A stretch of 64,000 bases of DNA from an uncultured Lachnospiraceae bacterium. GTDB lineage: Bacteria; Bacillota; Clostridia; Lachnospirales; Lachnospiraceae. The notes below the pieces were generated by a model, which was not told the origin of the DNA, did not search any database, and was given only the letters and a program-made list of their open reading frames with translations. Where the stretch lies: NCBI GenBank assembly GCA_947629865.1, contig CANRFJ010000003.1, positions 1 to 64,000 on the forward strand. The letters are read 5' to 3'. The first letter of the stretch is position 1, and every line of letters starts with the position of its first letter. Shown one piece after another: positions 19,553-28,059 of this stretch. Both the position numbers and the translations under genes were made by a program.

Positions 19553-20242
19553 TTATTTGTTTTTGCCAACAGGGGAAATTACAATTTTATCTGCACTGCA
19601 TTCGGTCTTCCGTTTTACCACATCTTCGATCTGGACGATCTGCTGCTCCGTCAGGTTCTCCGCATCAACAATGACGTCCACGCTGTCCTCGACGATTGTC
19701 ACTACGGCCTCCGGAAATCCCCTGGCCGCCAGAAGGTTCTCCGCGGCTGTCTCCTTTTCACTCACCGCCGTCATCTTCATAATCTCATTCATGGCCTTAT
19801 CCCTCTGTGCGGCAGTGGCGTTCTTGTTATTGACCAGGTTAGTCAGCGTCTCTTTATTTTTGGCCCGCGTCTGCTCCCTGGAAAGTTTTGCCTCCTCAAA
19901 GTAACTGCTGCCCACCGTATTGCTGACAAGCACCGCCTCTCCGGCATTATCCCTGGAAGCGGTACTGGGGGAATCCGCCGACGGACTGGCCGTCGCATCG
20001 GAAACATTGTCGGAATCCCCGCTGATGCCGGCGGCCGACACCGACGCCGGACTGGCGGCTTCTCCCTCGTCCAGTACAATGTCCTCCTCTGAGATATCCG
20101 CCACCTCGCTGTCTGTCACCGAATCATTGCTCGCGGTCATGCTCAGTTCGTCCGAATCCGTCATGCTGAGATACCCGGCCACCGCCACCATGACCACAAG
20201 CGCCGTAATAATAATCTGATTTTTGCGCAAAAGTTTTTTCAC
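19553..20242 (-). CDS. spoIIIAH: stage III sporulation protein AH-like
   Basis: Last gene of the spoIIIA operon; single N-terminal TM and AH-like C-term. Confidence 0.88.
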   Translation of the reverse strand: MKKLLRKNQIIITALVVMVAVAGYLSMTDSDELSMTASNDSVTDSEVADISEEDIVLDEGEAASPASVSAAGISGDSDNVSDATASPSADSPSTASRDNAGEAVLVSNTVGSSYFEEAKLSREQTRAKNKETLTNLVNNKNATAAQRDKAMNEIMKMTAVSEKETAAENLLAARGFPEAVVTIVEDSVDVIVDAENLTEQQIVQIEDVVKRKTECSADKIVISPVGKNK

Positions 20243-20775
20243 TCCTTTGCCTCCTTGCCTTTCATTATTTTTATTTTATGACTCTCGATTTGAAATAATG
20301 CCCCCACCGCTTCGGTTATTTCTCTTTTTATTCCTGCGTCGTCTCCTCCGTCGCACACAATGACCACCCCCTCCAGCTCCGGTTCCCTCTCCTGGATCAC
20401 ATAGGGGGAGGAGTTGCGCTCGCTGTCCTCCACTAATACCGTCTCCTCCTCGTTGGCTCCATTTCGGCTGTTGTTGTCCTTTAACGTCACCTTTTCATTG
20501 GAGGCCCGAAGCGTCAGCATCACCTCCACGTCGCCGACTCCCTCCACCCGTCGCAGAAGTTCCACCAGCTCCCTCTCCATCGTCTCCTTATATTGCTCCA
20601 GTGCGGTTTCCTCGGTCTGCGCCGGAGCGTCTGTGCTCCCTGCCTCTGCCTCCTCCTCTCCGCCCCCATAGAGGGAATCCCCCCAGGCAAAAGCAAGAAG
20701 AAGGATACCGCACAACAGGGCGGCTCCCATTCTGGCCGGCCCCGCCTTCTGTATGATCTGCTTTATTTTCTCCAT
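20239..20775 (-). CDS. spoIIIAG: stage III sporulation protein AG
   Basis: Operon position; LVELLRRVEGVGDVEVMLTL; internal start MEKIKQI preferred. Confidence 0.88.
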   Translation of the reverse strand: MEKIKQIIQKAGPARMGAALLCGILLLAFAWGDSLYGGGEEEAEAGSTDAPAQTEETALEQYKETMERELVELLRRVEGVGDVEVMLTLRASNEKVTLKDNNSRNGANEEETVLVEDSERNSSPYVIQEREPELEGVVIVCDGGDDAGIKREITEAVGALFQIESHKIKIMKGKEAKE

Positions 20776-20788
20776 ACTCCAGACCTCC

Positions 20789-21271
20789 TCACTGTTCAAT
20801 AATAAAAATGTCATCACTGCTGATTCCGTAGCGCGCCGCCAGTTCCGAGAGCAGGGAGCGCACATTATCCGGCCGCTCGGAGAGCCTCACGGTGATTCGC
20901 CGGAGCCGCCCCTCCGACACCTCGACATCGCAGTTTTCCGCCCTCGCGCCGCACCGCGCCGCCACATCTTCCCTCACCTGTTCCTCATAGCGCTTTTCTA
21001 TCGCCTCCTCGTACTTCCTGCCAAACATACGGATATCCTGCTCTGTCTGTTCCGCCCTCTGCTCCGACACAGCCCGTTGGAGCCAGACGCCCACATCTTC
21101 TTTTCCGCCGAGAAGGGACAGCGCCGGTGAGAGCGCCAGCGCAATGACAATCAGGCCGGCGACATATTGAAAATATTTTTTGTACTCCGTCCCCGAAAAC
21201 AAATTGGTGAACAGCGCCGCCACCATCATAAAGACCGTGATTTTCTGAACCATAGACAAAATCGTCTGCAT
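20789..21271 (-). CDS. spoIIIAF: stage III sporulation protein AF
   Basis: Operon position, two N-terminal TM segments. Confidence 0.85.
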   Translation of the reverse strand: MQTILSMVQKITVFMMVAALFTNLFSGTEYKKYFQYVAGLIVIALALSPALSLLGGKEDVGVWLQRAVSEQRAEQTEQDIRMFGRKYEEAIEKRYEEQVREDVAARCGARAENCDVEVSEGRLRRITVRLSERPDNVRSLLSELAARYGISSDDIFIIEQ

Positions 21272-21293
21272 AGCCCGCCTCCTTCTCTCTTTC

Positions 21294-22550
21294 TCACCCG
21301 ACCAGATTCGTACACACCACGACAATGGCGATGGAAATGAGGAACATCAGCGCTCCGGCGAACAGACAGCCAAGCATCAGCTTCCCGCTCTCCGCCGCCG
21401 CCTGCAGCGCCGCCACCACTCTCCTGTCGCTGACAGGCTGCACAAGAGCCGCCCCCGCACGGTGCAGAAGGGTAAAAACCAGAAGCTTCAAAAGGGGATA
21501 AAAGCACATCACGGCAATGCAGATCAGGCCGCCCACACCGACGGCGCTCTTTACTAACAGCCCGCTCCCCAATAGAGTATCTGCCACGCCCTCAAAGGTA
21601 CTGCCGACTCCCGGCAGCCCCCTGGCCGTCTGCAGCAGAGTGTTGTTTTTTACCCTGTCCATTACGGGAAGAATCATTCCCTGAATTCCCTGATAGCCGA
21701 TTAATATGCCAAATACGACTTTTATGCCGAGGCGCAAAACACTCCTCACCAGCTCCGCCATCTTGGAAAAACGGTTATCCGCCAGCTGGTTTGCCATGCT
21801 CAGCAGAAAATATACCTGGATACCCGGCAGAAAAATATGTACCATTGCCATCTCAATCATGCTGATGGCAATAAGCATCGTCTCATAGTAAGCCAGCGAA
21901 GTTCCCGTCCCCATTCCCATACACAGGCTCATGGAGAAAGCCGGAACCAACGCTTTCATAAAATCAAGCAGGTTTCCCATGGCCTCCCCCGCCACAGACC
22001 ATGCGGTATAAAATCCGGTGGCAACCACGGCAAACAAAAGCAGATAGGTGATATAGAATCCGGTCTCCCCCAGTTCCCTGTCTCCAATCGTGCCGGAAAA
22101 ATTCAGAAAGATTCCCGCCATGAGCCCCAGCGCCAGTATCCGGAACAGAACCGCCTTCTGCTCCGCAAACTGCCCCTTGATCTGCTCCACGCCCTTTTCC
22201 CATATCTCCGGCAGGGAAAATTCCACCCGCCCCTCCACTGCGTCCCGCACATATCCGGTCAGGGAAAATCCACCCGCCCGGCCTCTAGTCTCCTCAAAAG
22301 CTCTCTCGGCCTCCTCCAGCGGAATCGCGTCCTCCCAGTCCGAAAGGCCGTCCGCCAGAAAGCTCCCCTCTCCCGCTTCGCCGGTCTCTCCGGTCGTTTC
22401 CCCCTGTCCTGCCACGCCGGACTGTCCTGCCACGCCGGACTGTCCCGCTTCGCCGGTCTCTCCGGCAGACGCGGCGGCCACTGTCACTGTCGCGGGAAAC
22501 AGCAGAAAAAATATAAGAAAACAATACAGGACTGCTTTTTGCTTTTTCAT
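21294..22550 (-). CDS. spoIIIAE: stage III sporulation protein AE
   Basis: Operon position, multi-TM core typical of AE; start MKKQKAVLYC preferred. Confidence 0.9.
   Translation of the reverse strand: MKKQKAVLYCFLIFFLLFPATVTVAAASAGETGEAGQSGVAGQSGVAGQGETTGETGEAGEGSFLADGLSDWEDAIPLEEAERAFEETRGRAGGFSLTGYVRDAVEGRVEFSLPEIWEKGVEQIKGQFAEQKAVLFRILALGLMAGIFLNFSGTIGDRELGETGFYITYLLLFAVVATGFYTAWSVAGEAMGNLLDFMKALVPAFSMSLCMGMGTGTSLAYYETMLIAISMIEMAMVHIFLPGIQVYFLLSMANQLADNRFSKMAELVRSVLRLGIKVVFGILIGYQGIQGMILPVMDRVKNNTLLQTARGLPGVGSTFEGVADTLLGSGLLVKSAVGVGGLICIAVMCFYPLLKLLVFTLLHRAGAALVQPVSDRRVVAALQAAAESGKLMLGCLFAGALMFLISIAIVVVCTNLVG
22405..22458 (-). repeat. 18-nt tandem repeat (2 perfect copies of tgtcctgccacgccggac plus one degenerate) coding GQSGVA-type peptide repeat in spoIIIAE
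   Basis: Direct reading of repeat units at 22405, 22423 and 22441. Confidence 0.85.
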
Positions 22551-22927
22551 GTGAACAGCTCCCCTATCGTCCGCACCAGCGCCTGCAGAATCGGGAGGCT
22601 CACGATCAGCATACTGATTTTTCCGGCAAATCCAATCTGTCCGGCGACCGCTCCCTGCCCGGCGTCCCTGCACAGACTGACGGCAAACTGCGTCAGGTAG
22701 GCGATGCCCGCCATTTTCAGCAAAATACTTATGTACTCGCTGTCGAGCCCCATGGCGTCCTCAAACCGCTTTACCGCATCGACCATGACCGAAATCCTGG
22801 ACAGGCCATAGGAGAATATCATCAGGGCGGCGCAGGCCGCCACCATAAACCCGTATTCCTTTTTTATGCTTCCGGCCGTCATAGACAGAAAAACCGCCGT
22901 CAGGCCAATCAATACTACCTTTAACAT
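22547..22927 (-). CDS. spoIIIAD: stage III sporulation protein AD
   Basis: Operon position and AD-like sequence (SEYISILLKMAGIAYLTQFAVSLCRDAGQGAVAGQIGFAGKISMLI). Confidence 0.92.
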   Translation of the reverse strand: MLKVVLIGLTAVFLSMTAGSIKKEYGFMVAACAALMIFSYGLSRISVMVDAVKRFEDAMGLDSEYISILLKMAGIAYLTQFAVSLCRDAGQGAVAGQIGFAGKISMLIVSLPILQALVRTIGELFT

Positions 22928-22955
22928 TCCGCCTCCTCAAAAACATTCCGCCCCG

Positions 22956-23150
22956 CTAAAAGGAAAATAAATCCTCTATTGTATCAAACAATTCAGATAT
23001 ATAGGGAATTACCCAGAACAACACAAGAATCAGTCCCGCCAGACTGACGATAAAGGCCTGTTCCTCCCGTCCGGACTGCTTTAATATCTGATTCAGTATT
23101 GTTACCAGAATTCCCACCAGCGCAATTCTGAAAATAATTGTAATCTCCAT
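22956..23150 (-). CDS. spoIIIAC: stage III sporulation protein AC
   Basis: MEITIIFRIALVGILVTILNQILKQSGREEQAFIVSLAGLILVL. Confidence 0.92.
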   Translation of the reverse strand: MEITIIFRIALVGILVTILNQILKQSGREEQAFIVSLAGLILVLFWVIPYISELFDTIEDLFSF

Positions 23151-23240
23151 CTTTCCTCTCATTCCGCCGCTTCAGCGGCTATTTCATAAGTGGGGACTTT
23201 GTGCGCCCGCACAAATCCCGCTGAAAATTTTCATTTTCAG
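23151..23240 (-). repeat. Leader hairpin element, copy C (upstream of spoIIIAC)
   Basis: Minus: CTGAAAATGAAAATTTTCAG-c-GGGATTTGTGCGGGCGCACAAAGTCCCC-acttatgaaata-GCCGCTGAAGCGGC-GGAATGAGAGG-ATG; same architecture as copies A and B. Confidence 0.75.
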
Positions 23241-23247
23241 TTTTTTC

Positions 23248-23763
23248 TCACACCAGGATAATACATATAAGAGCTCCGCACATAGCGCCCAGCAGCGGAT
23301 ACAGCCTCGTGCGGTTTCTCTTTTCCCTCTCATACTCCTCCAGGCTCTGCTCCAGCCTCTGCAGGTACAGATTGATGGTCTGTATCTGCATCTCGGCGTC
23401 GAGGTAGCCAAGCGTGTCCCCCAGTGATTTGAGTTCTCTCCGCTCCTGCTCGCCCATCTCCCTGTCTGTGAAAATCTCCTCCACGGCGCTGCCCCATATA
23501 TCCTCCATTGTCCCGCCGCCCCGCTCCAGTCTGCCCGACACCTCGCGCAGGAAATGTGATACCGTCCCCCCTGTGCGTCCGGCAGCCTGAAAGAGTGCGG
23601 CGGGCAGGGGTGTGCGTCCGTATGCGATTTCCCCCCGAAGCAGAACCATGGCGCGCCGACAGGCCGAGAGATTTTTCCCGCGCCGCGCATAGAGGAGGGC
23701 ATACCACATGCCGAGTCCCGCGCTTCCCGCCAGCACAAGCCCCATGCCAAGCCATTTAATCAT
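23248..23763 (-). CDS. spoIIIAB: stage III sporulation protein AB
   Basis: Operon position; N- and C-terminal TM; LRGEIAYGRTPLPAALFQAA. Confidence 0.88.
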   Translation of the reverse strand: MIKWLGMGLVLAGSAGLGMWYALLYARRGKNLSACRRAMVLLRGEIAYGRTPLPAALFQAAGRTGGTVSHFLREVSGRLERGGGTMEDIWGSAVEEIFTDREMGEQERRELKSLGDTLGYLDAEMQIQTINLYLQRLEQSLEEYEREKRNRTRLYPLLGAMCGALICIILV

Positions 23764-24707
23764 GACGCCCTCCCCTCTGTGAGAGCGGACGCACCGCGGG
23801 AGAGTTCCTTTCCTTTCCCATCACACACGGCGACAATTTTGCCCGGTCTCCCCTCGTCTCTCAGAAACACCAGTCTCCCAAACATCTCCTCCTCAAGCAT
23901 CTGCCGGAGTAACGGCTTTTCCCTGAGATGTTTTAAGGAGTCGCCATGGACTGTAGCTAACAGTGCGCACCCGCTGGTCAGCGCATAGGCCATGGCCTCG
24001 TAGTCCTGCCTTGTGCCGATCTCGTCCACGGCAATCACCTCCGGCGCCATCGACCGTATCATCATTCGTATGCCCTCAGATTTTGCACAGGCGTCCATCA
24101 CATCACAGGGCCCCACATCTTTCTGCGGCACTCCGAGATAGCATCCGGCAATCTCCGAGCGCTCGTCCACCACCGACACATTTTTTCCCGGACGCCCCCG
24201 TTCCCCCTCTGCCAGCTGCCGCACAATATCCCGCAGAAGCGTTGTCTTGCCCGCCCCCGGCGGAGAAATCAGGAGCGTGGACAGGAATCTGTCTGCGTCC
24301 ATCAGCCGGGGCAGCAGTCTGTCTGCGCACCCCCTGACTTCATGGGAAATGCGGATATTTAAGAAGGTGATGTTGCGGAGTGTGCGCACCTGCCCCCGCT
24401 CCATCACCGCCCGCCCCGCAACCCCGATCCGGTGCCCTCCCGGTATCGTGATATAGCCCTTGCGGATTTCCTCCTCGAAGGCATACAGGGAGTAGCGGCT
24501 GATATGCTCCAGAATTTCCCGAAATTCTCCAGCGCTCACTGCCTCTCCGGCGCCTCCCGTAATCTTCTTCTCTCCCCGGATAAGAAGTACCATCTGCCTC
24601 CCGCTCCGGATCCGGATCTCCTGCACCTGCTCCCAGTCACCGGCCTCTCGCCCGGCCAGTCTCCGGAGACGCTCCGGCAGCAATTGAAGAATTTCTTCTT
24701 TTTTCAT
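23760..24707 (-). CDS. spoIIIAA: stage III sporulation protein AA (ATPase)
   Basis: SPPGAGKTTLLRDIVRQLA, VVDERSEIAGCYLGVPQKDVGPCDVMD. Confidence 0.95.
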   Translation of the reverse strand: MKKEEILQLLPERLRRLAGREAGDWEQVQEIRIRSGRQMVLLIRGEKKITGGAGEAVSAGEFREILEHISRYSLYAFEEEIRKGYITIPGGHRIGVAGRAVMERGQVRTLRNITFLNIRISHEVRGCADRLLPRLMDADRFLSTLLISPPGAGKTTLLRDIVRQLAEGERGRPGKNVSVVDERSEIAGCYLGVPQKDVGPCDVMDACAKSEGIRMMIRSMAPEVIAVDEIGTRQDYEAMAYALTSGCALLATVHGDSLKHLREKPLLRQMLEEEMFGRLVFLRDEGRPGKIVAVCDGKGKELSRGASALTEGRAS

Positions 24708-24885
24708 AGTCCCTCTCCTCCTCCACGGCATGTCCGTCTATCTTTCAATTTCTACATATATATGCCTGTCCCCTCTGAATATTCCTTGAAGGAAAAAACT
24801 TTTTGTGGTATATTTTCTAACATAGGCTGCCGCAGGGCCGCAGAGTATATGCGGACAAATCAGCGCGGCCGGAAAGGAATTTTTT

Positions 24886-25650
24886 ATGAAATACGGACTG
24901 ATTGGAGAAAAGTTGGGACACAGTTATTCTAAGGAAATACATGAGAAACTGGCAGATTATACATACGAACTCTGCCCCCTCACCAGAGATGAATTTGATA
25001 TTTTTATGGAAAAGAAAGAATTTTCCGCCATCAATGTGACAATCCCCTATAAGCGCAGCGTCATTCCCTATCTGGCAGAGATGAACGAGACCGCCCGCGC
25101 CATCGGAGCCGTCAACACAATCGTCAACCGCGATGGCCGCCTGTGCGGATACAATACCGACATGCCCGGTTTTTTATATATGGCGCGGAAAAACGGCGTT
25201 GATATGCAGGGAAAAAAGGTGGTCGTCCTCGGCAACGGAGGCGCTTCCCAGGCCATACAGGCAGCTGTCCGGACAATGGATGCCGCCGAACTCATCATAG
25301 TGGGACACCGCACCATGAAAGAGGGCGTTATTACCTATGAGGAGTGCTTCGCCAGACACAGCGACGCCGACATTATAGTGAATACCAGCCCGGTCGGAAT
25401 GTACCCGAATGTGGACGCCTCTCCGGTGGATTTGAGGCATTTTCCAAAATGTCGGGCCGTACTGGACATTATCGCAAACCCGCTCGTCACTAAACTGACG
25501 GCCCAGGCCGAAGCGCTCGGCATGATCGGCGTGACCGGTCTTGAAATGCTGGTGGCCCAGGCCAAGTATGCCGTGGAGATTTTCCTGGATACCCAAATCG
25601 ACGATTCGGAGATCGAGAAGATTTGCGAGGATATCAAAAAGGCCCGCTGA
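24886..25650 (+). CDS. aroE: shikimate dehydrogenase
   Basis: GLIGEKLGHSYSKEIH, NVTIPYKRSVIPYL, VLGNGGASQAIQAA. Confidence 0.96.
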   Translation: MKYGLIGEKLGHSYSKEIHEKLADYTYELCPLTRDEFDIFMEKKEFSAINVTIPYKRSVIPYLAEMNETARAIGAVNTIVNRDGRLCGYNTDMPGFLYMARKNGVDMQGKKVVVLGNGGASQAIQAAVRTMDAAELIIVGHRTMKEGVITYEECFARHSDADIIVNTSPVGMYPNVDASPVDLRHFPKCRAVLDIIANPLVTKLTAQAEALGMIGVTGLEMLVAQAKYAVEIFLDTQIDDSEIEKICEDIKKAR

Positions 25651-25662
25651 TAAACGCGGGCC
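25641..25662 (+). terminator. hairpin overlapping the aroE stop codon (ggcccgc-tgataaac-gcgggcc)
   Basis: Perfect 7-bp stem including TGA stop in the loop side. Confidence 0.6.
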
Positions 25663-25737
25663 TCTGCACCAGAATAAATCGCAAATAATATGTATAGTTG
25701 TCCCATAACCGCTTTTAACGGGACGCAAAGTCCCGTC

Positions 25738-26244
25738 TCACTCTGTCTGACGGCTTATGCCTTTCATTGCGTCGGACAATTTCTGCCCCTCTGCCGACAG
25801 TTCTACCGTCGCTCCGGTGGCAATGGATTGGTTTTTCAATATACTTTCAGAGTTTTCTGCAAGTCCGTCTGTCCCTGTACCGGCGGCTTTGTCTGTTCCG
25901 GCTTTCTCTGCCTTGGCTTTCTCCGCCCTTGCCGCTTCTTCCTCTTTCCTGTTTTCAGCACGCTCTCTGGCCTTTTCCCTGGCGTCCTCTAACCTCTCCT
26001 CCCGCAGCTTTTCCGCTTCCTCCCTGGTTCCCTCTGCGGCGCGGTCTGTGTATTCACTGGCATCTTCCAGAAAACCGTTTGTATATCCCAGCGCGCGCTC
26101 CATCACATCCGTATTTGCCGCCTCGCCCTTGATCTCCGCAAGATCAGCCTCTATTTTGGCGGCGTGGTATACCCGATATGACGTCCCGCTGTTTTTCAGA
26201 TTAACCCCGGCTCCCGCCAGCCCCTCCATCGTTTTTACGTTCAT
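25738..26244 (-). CDS. coiled-coil-rich small protein next to the DUF6033-like genes
   Basis: K/E/A/R-rich tail; adjacency; MNVKTMEGLAGAGVNLKNSGTSYRVY start. Confidence 0.55.
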   Translation of the reverse strand: MNVKTMEGLAGAGVNLKNSGTSYRVYHAAKIEADLAEIKGEAANTDVMERALGYTNGFLEDASEYTDRAAEGTREEAEKLREERLEDAREKARERAENRKEEEAARAEKAKAEKAGTDKAAGTGTDGLAENSESILKNQSIATGATVELSAEGQKLSDAMKGISRQTE

Positions 26245-26307
26245 GGGAGCACCTCCTTCTATTATCTGTATAGTATATTTATCGGCAGACACGGAGACGT
26301 CGATTAC

Positions 26308-26883
26308 CTATAACCGGATGTCCAGTTTTGTGCCCCGTCTGGTCTCCAACGCCGTTTTTTCTGCCTCTTTCGCTGCCCTTTTCTCCCTTTTGGCTTTCTC
26401 CTTCTTATTTTCCTTTATTTTTTCCTGAATCTTTTTGATCCAGTTATCCTTGTCCTTTTTGTCCAAAGAGAGGAACGTCTTTTTCTTCGTGCCCTTGGAC
26501 TGGCTGATGCCCCAGGCCGCCAGACCTCCATCGGCATTGATGATAAATCCTCCGGCAATATCTCCCTCGTGCCGGAATGCGCCCGCCTTGATACACTGCG
26601 CACAATCATAGATCAGAGCCTCATATTCCAGTCTTTTTTCCGGATCGTTCTCCATTTCCCGCAAAATATTCGGGGCAACTGCTATATTATTCTGCCCTTT
26701 TGCGGAAAACGGCTCCGTATTTGTAGAAAATTTGACGTCCGGATATTTTTCCTCCAGTTCGCTCAGCACACCGTATCCTTTTTCCGCTTTCTTGCCCTCC
26801 GCCGTATTTTCTGTCTCCATTTTATTCTTTGCATAGGCGTAGGCCTCCTCCGAAACCCAGCTGTTTCCCACTTTAATTGGCAT
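26308..26883 (-). CDS. DUF6033-like protein
   Basis: Core APNILREMENDPEKRLEYEALIYDC plus K/R/E-rich tail, alignable with 27085..27834, 37836..38543, 38637..39416; family name from memory. Confidence 0.65.
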   Translation of the reverse strand: MPIKVGNSWVSEEAYAYAKNKMETENTAEGKKAEKGYGVLSELEEKYPDVKFSTNTEPFSAKGQNNIAVAPNILREMENDPEKRLEYEALIYDCAQCIKAGAFRHEGDIAGGFIINADGGLAAWGISQSKGTKKKTFLSLDKKDKDNWIKKIQEKIKENKKEKAKREKRAAKEAEKTALETRRGTKLDIRL

Positions 26884-27024
26884 ATAATTCCTCCATTCCA
26901 GAGCGCAGTGACGGAAGTACGAGCAAAAAGCAGCGTAGCTGTTTTTGCTCTGTACATCATATATTTGTGGCGCTCCGACACAAATAGTTGTGTGAAAAAT
27001 AGCTATCGAGCTTATTTTTCACAC
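26884..27024 (-). repeat. Leader hairpin element, copy E (three hairpins plus possible pseudoknot, upstream of DUF6033-like gene)
   Basis: H1 26990-27024 GTGTGAAAAATAGCTATCGAGCTTATTTTTCACAC nearly identical to copy D; loop GGAGCGC complementary to GCGCTC next to the SD. Confidence 0.75.
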
Positions 27025-27084
27025 TATCCTCCTAATAGTTATCTGCTACCATTTATTATAAATGTTAAACCTCTCTTTTCCCTT

Positions 27085-27834
27085 CTACGCCTTTATATCA
27101 AATCCCGCCCTCACTGTCGCGGGCAGCCCTGACAATGAAGTTATCACCTTCTGCGTGACGGTTTTTACATCTGTACCCACAGCGCTTGCGGTAAAATCAC
27201 CCGTTTTTCTTCCTGCTTTCCCGGCCTTTCTTTTCTCTGCCCGCCTTTCAGCCGCCCTTTGCTCCTCTGCTCTTTTCTTTTTCCGTCTTTTAACCGCTTT
27301 TTCCTCCTGCACCTTCTTTTCTCTTGCTTTTCTCGCCGCATTTTCTCTGGCAATCTTCCCATCCGGATCATTTGTGCAGGATGAAATTCCGGTAATATTT
27401 CCATTTTCATCAATTATATAAGCATCATAAGTAACCACGGGACTTCCCGGCATCATTTTGGTATAATTTTTAAGCGATTTCACACAATCCGGAATGGCCG
27501 CCAGATTTTCCTCCAAATATTTGGCTTTCTCCGGATCATTCATACACTTTTCCAAAAATGCGCCTGATACTGATACCGATACCGGGACGCCCTGCATAGA
27601 AACTGTCCCCTTATTCATATAGCTATACTTGCTCTGCAAATACCGAGAATAATCATTAACATTGCTATATCCCGTTTTTATCTGCTCCGTTCTGGTTACG
27701 CCGGGCGTGGAAGTTTTCAGCTCCACTGTGCTTGTCGTCACATTGCTGTCTTTTTCACTGCCGGCGCTTTTTATGGTACTTGTACTGTTTGTCTGCGCTG
27801 AATAGTTATTGCAGGCATTGATCTCCATTGCCAT
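27085..27834 (-). CDS. DUF6033-like protein
   Basis: SGAFLEKCMNDPEKAKYLEENLAAIPDCV core; very basic tail RKKKRAEEQRAAERRAEKRK. Confidence 0.65.
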   Translation of the reverse strand: MAMEINACNNYSAQTNSTSTIKSAGSEKDSNVTTSTVELKTSTPGVTRTEQIKTGYSNVNDYSRYLQSKYSYMNKGTVSMQGVPVSVSVSGAFLEKCMNDPEKAKYLEENLAAIPDCVKSLKNYTKMMPGSPVVTYDAYIIDENGNITGISSCTNDPDGKIARENAARKAREKKVQEEKAVKRRKKKRAEEQRAAERRAEKRKAGKAGRKTGDFTASAVGTDVKTVTQKVITSLSGLPATVRAGFDIKA

Positions 27835-28059
27835 TATCTCGTCCTCCTTGCACACTTCGTTCCTTCTCTGTGTCCATAGGCTGTTGATATACATAAGCCT
27901 TCTATATGTATATCGGATAACATTTGTTATTCATTAGGACGGACTGATTTTTTTCTCTCATGCTCACAAACTTTTATCTTCTTTCTGGTTTTTACCTGCC
28001 AAACTTTGTGTCGGCGTCACATCAAACGCCGAATTTCTTGATAGATACTGAAAACATAT

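Noticed and set aside
23184-23750. Minus-strand 188-aa ORF overlapping spoIIIAB in another frame
   Set aside because: Alternative-frame ORF of a well-supported gene; composition W/R/C-rich, no domain.
25690-25740. cgggacgcaaagtcccg motif resembling part of a GEMM/c-di-GMP riboswitch
   Set aside because: Only a simple 6-bp hairpin between convergent gene ends; lacks the rest of the GEMM consensus and is not upstream of a gene.
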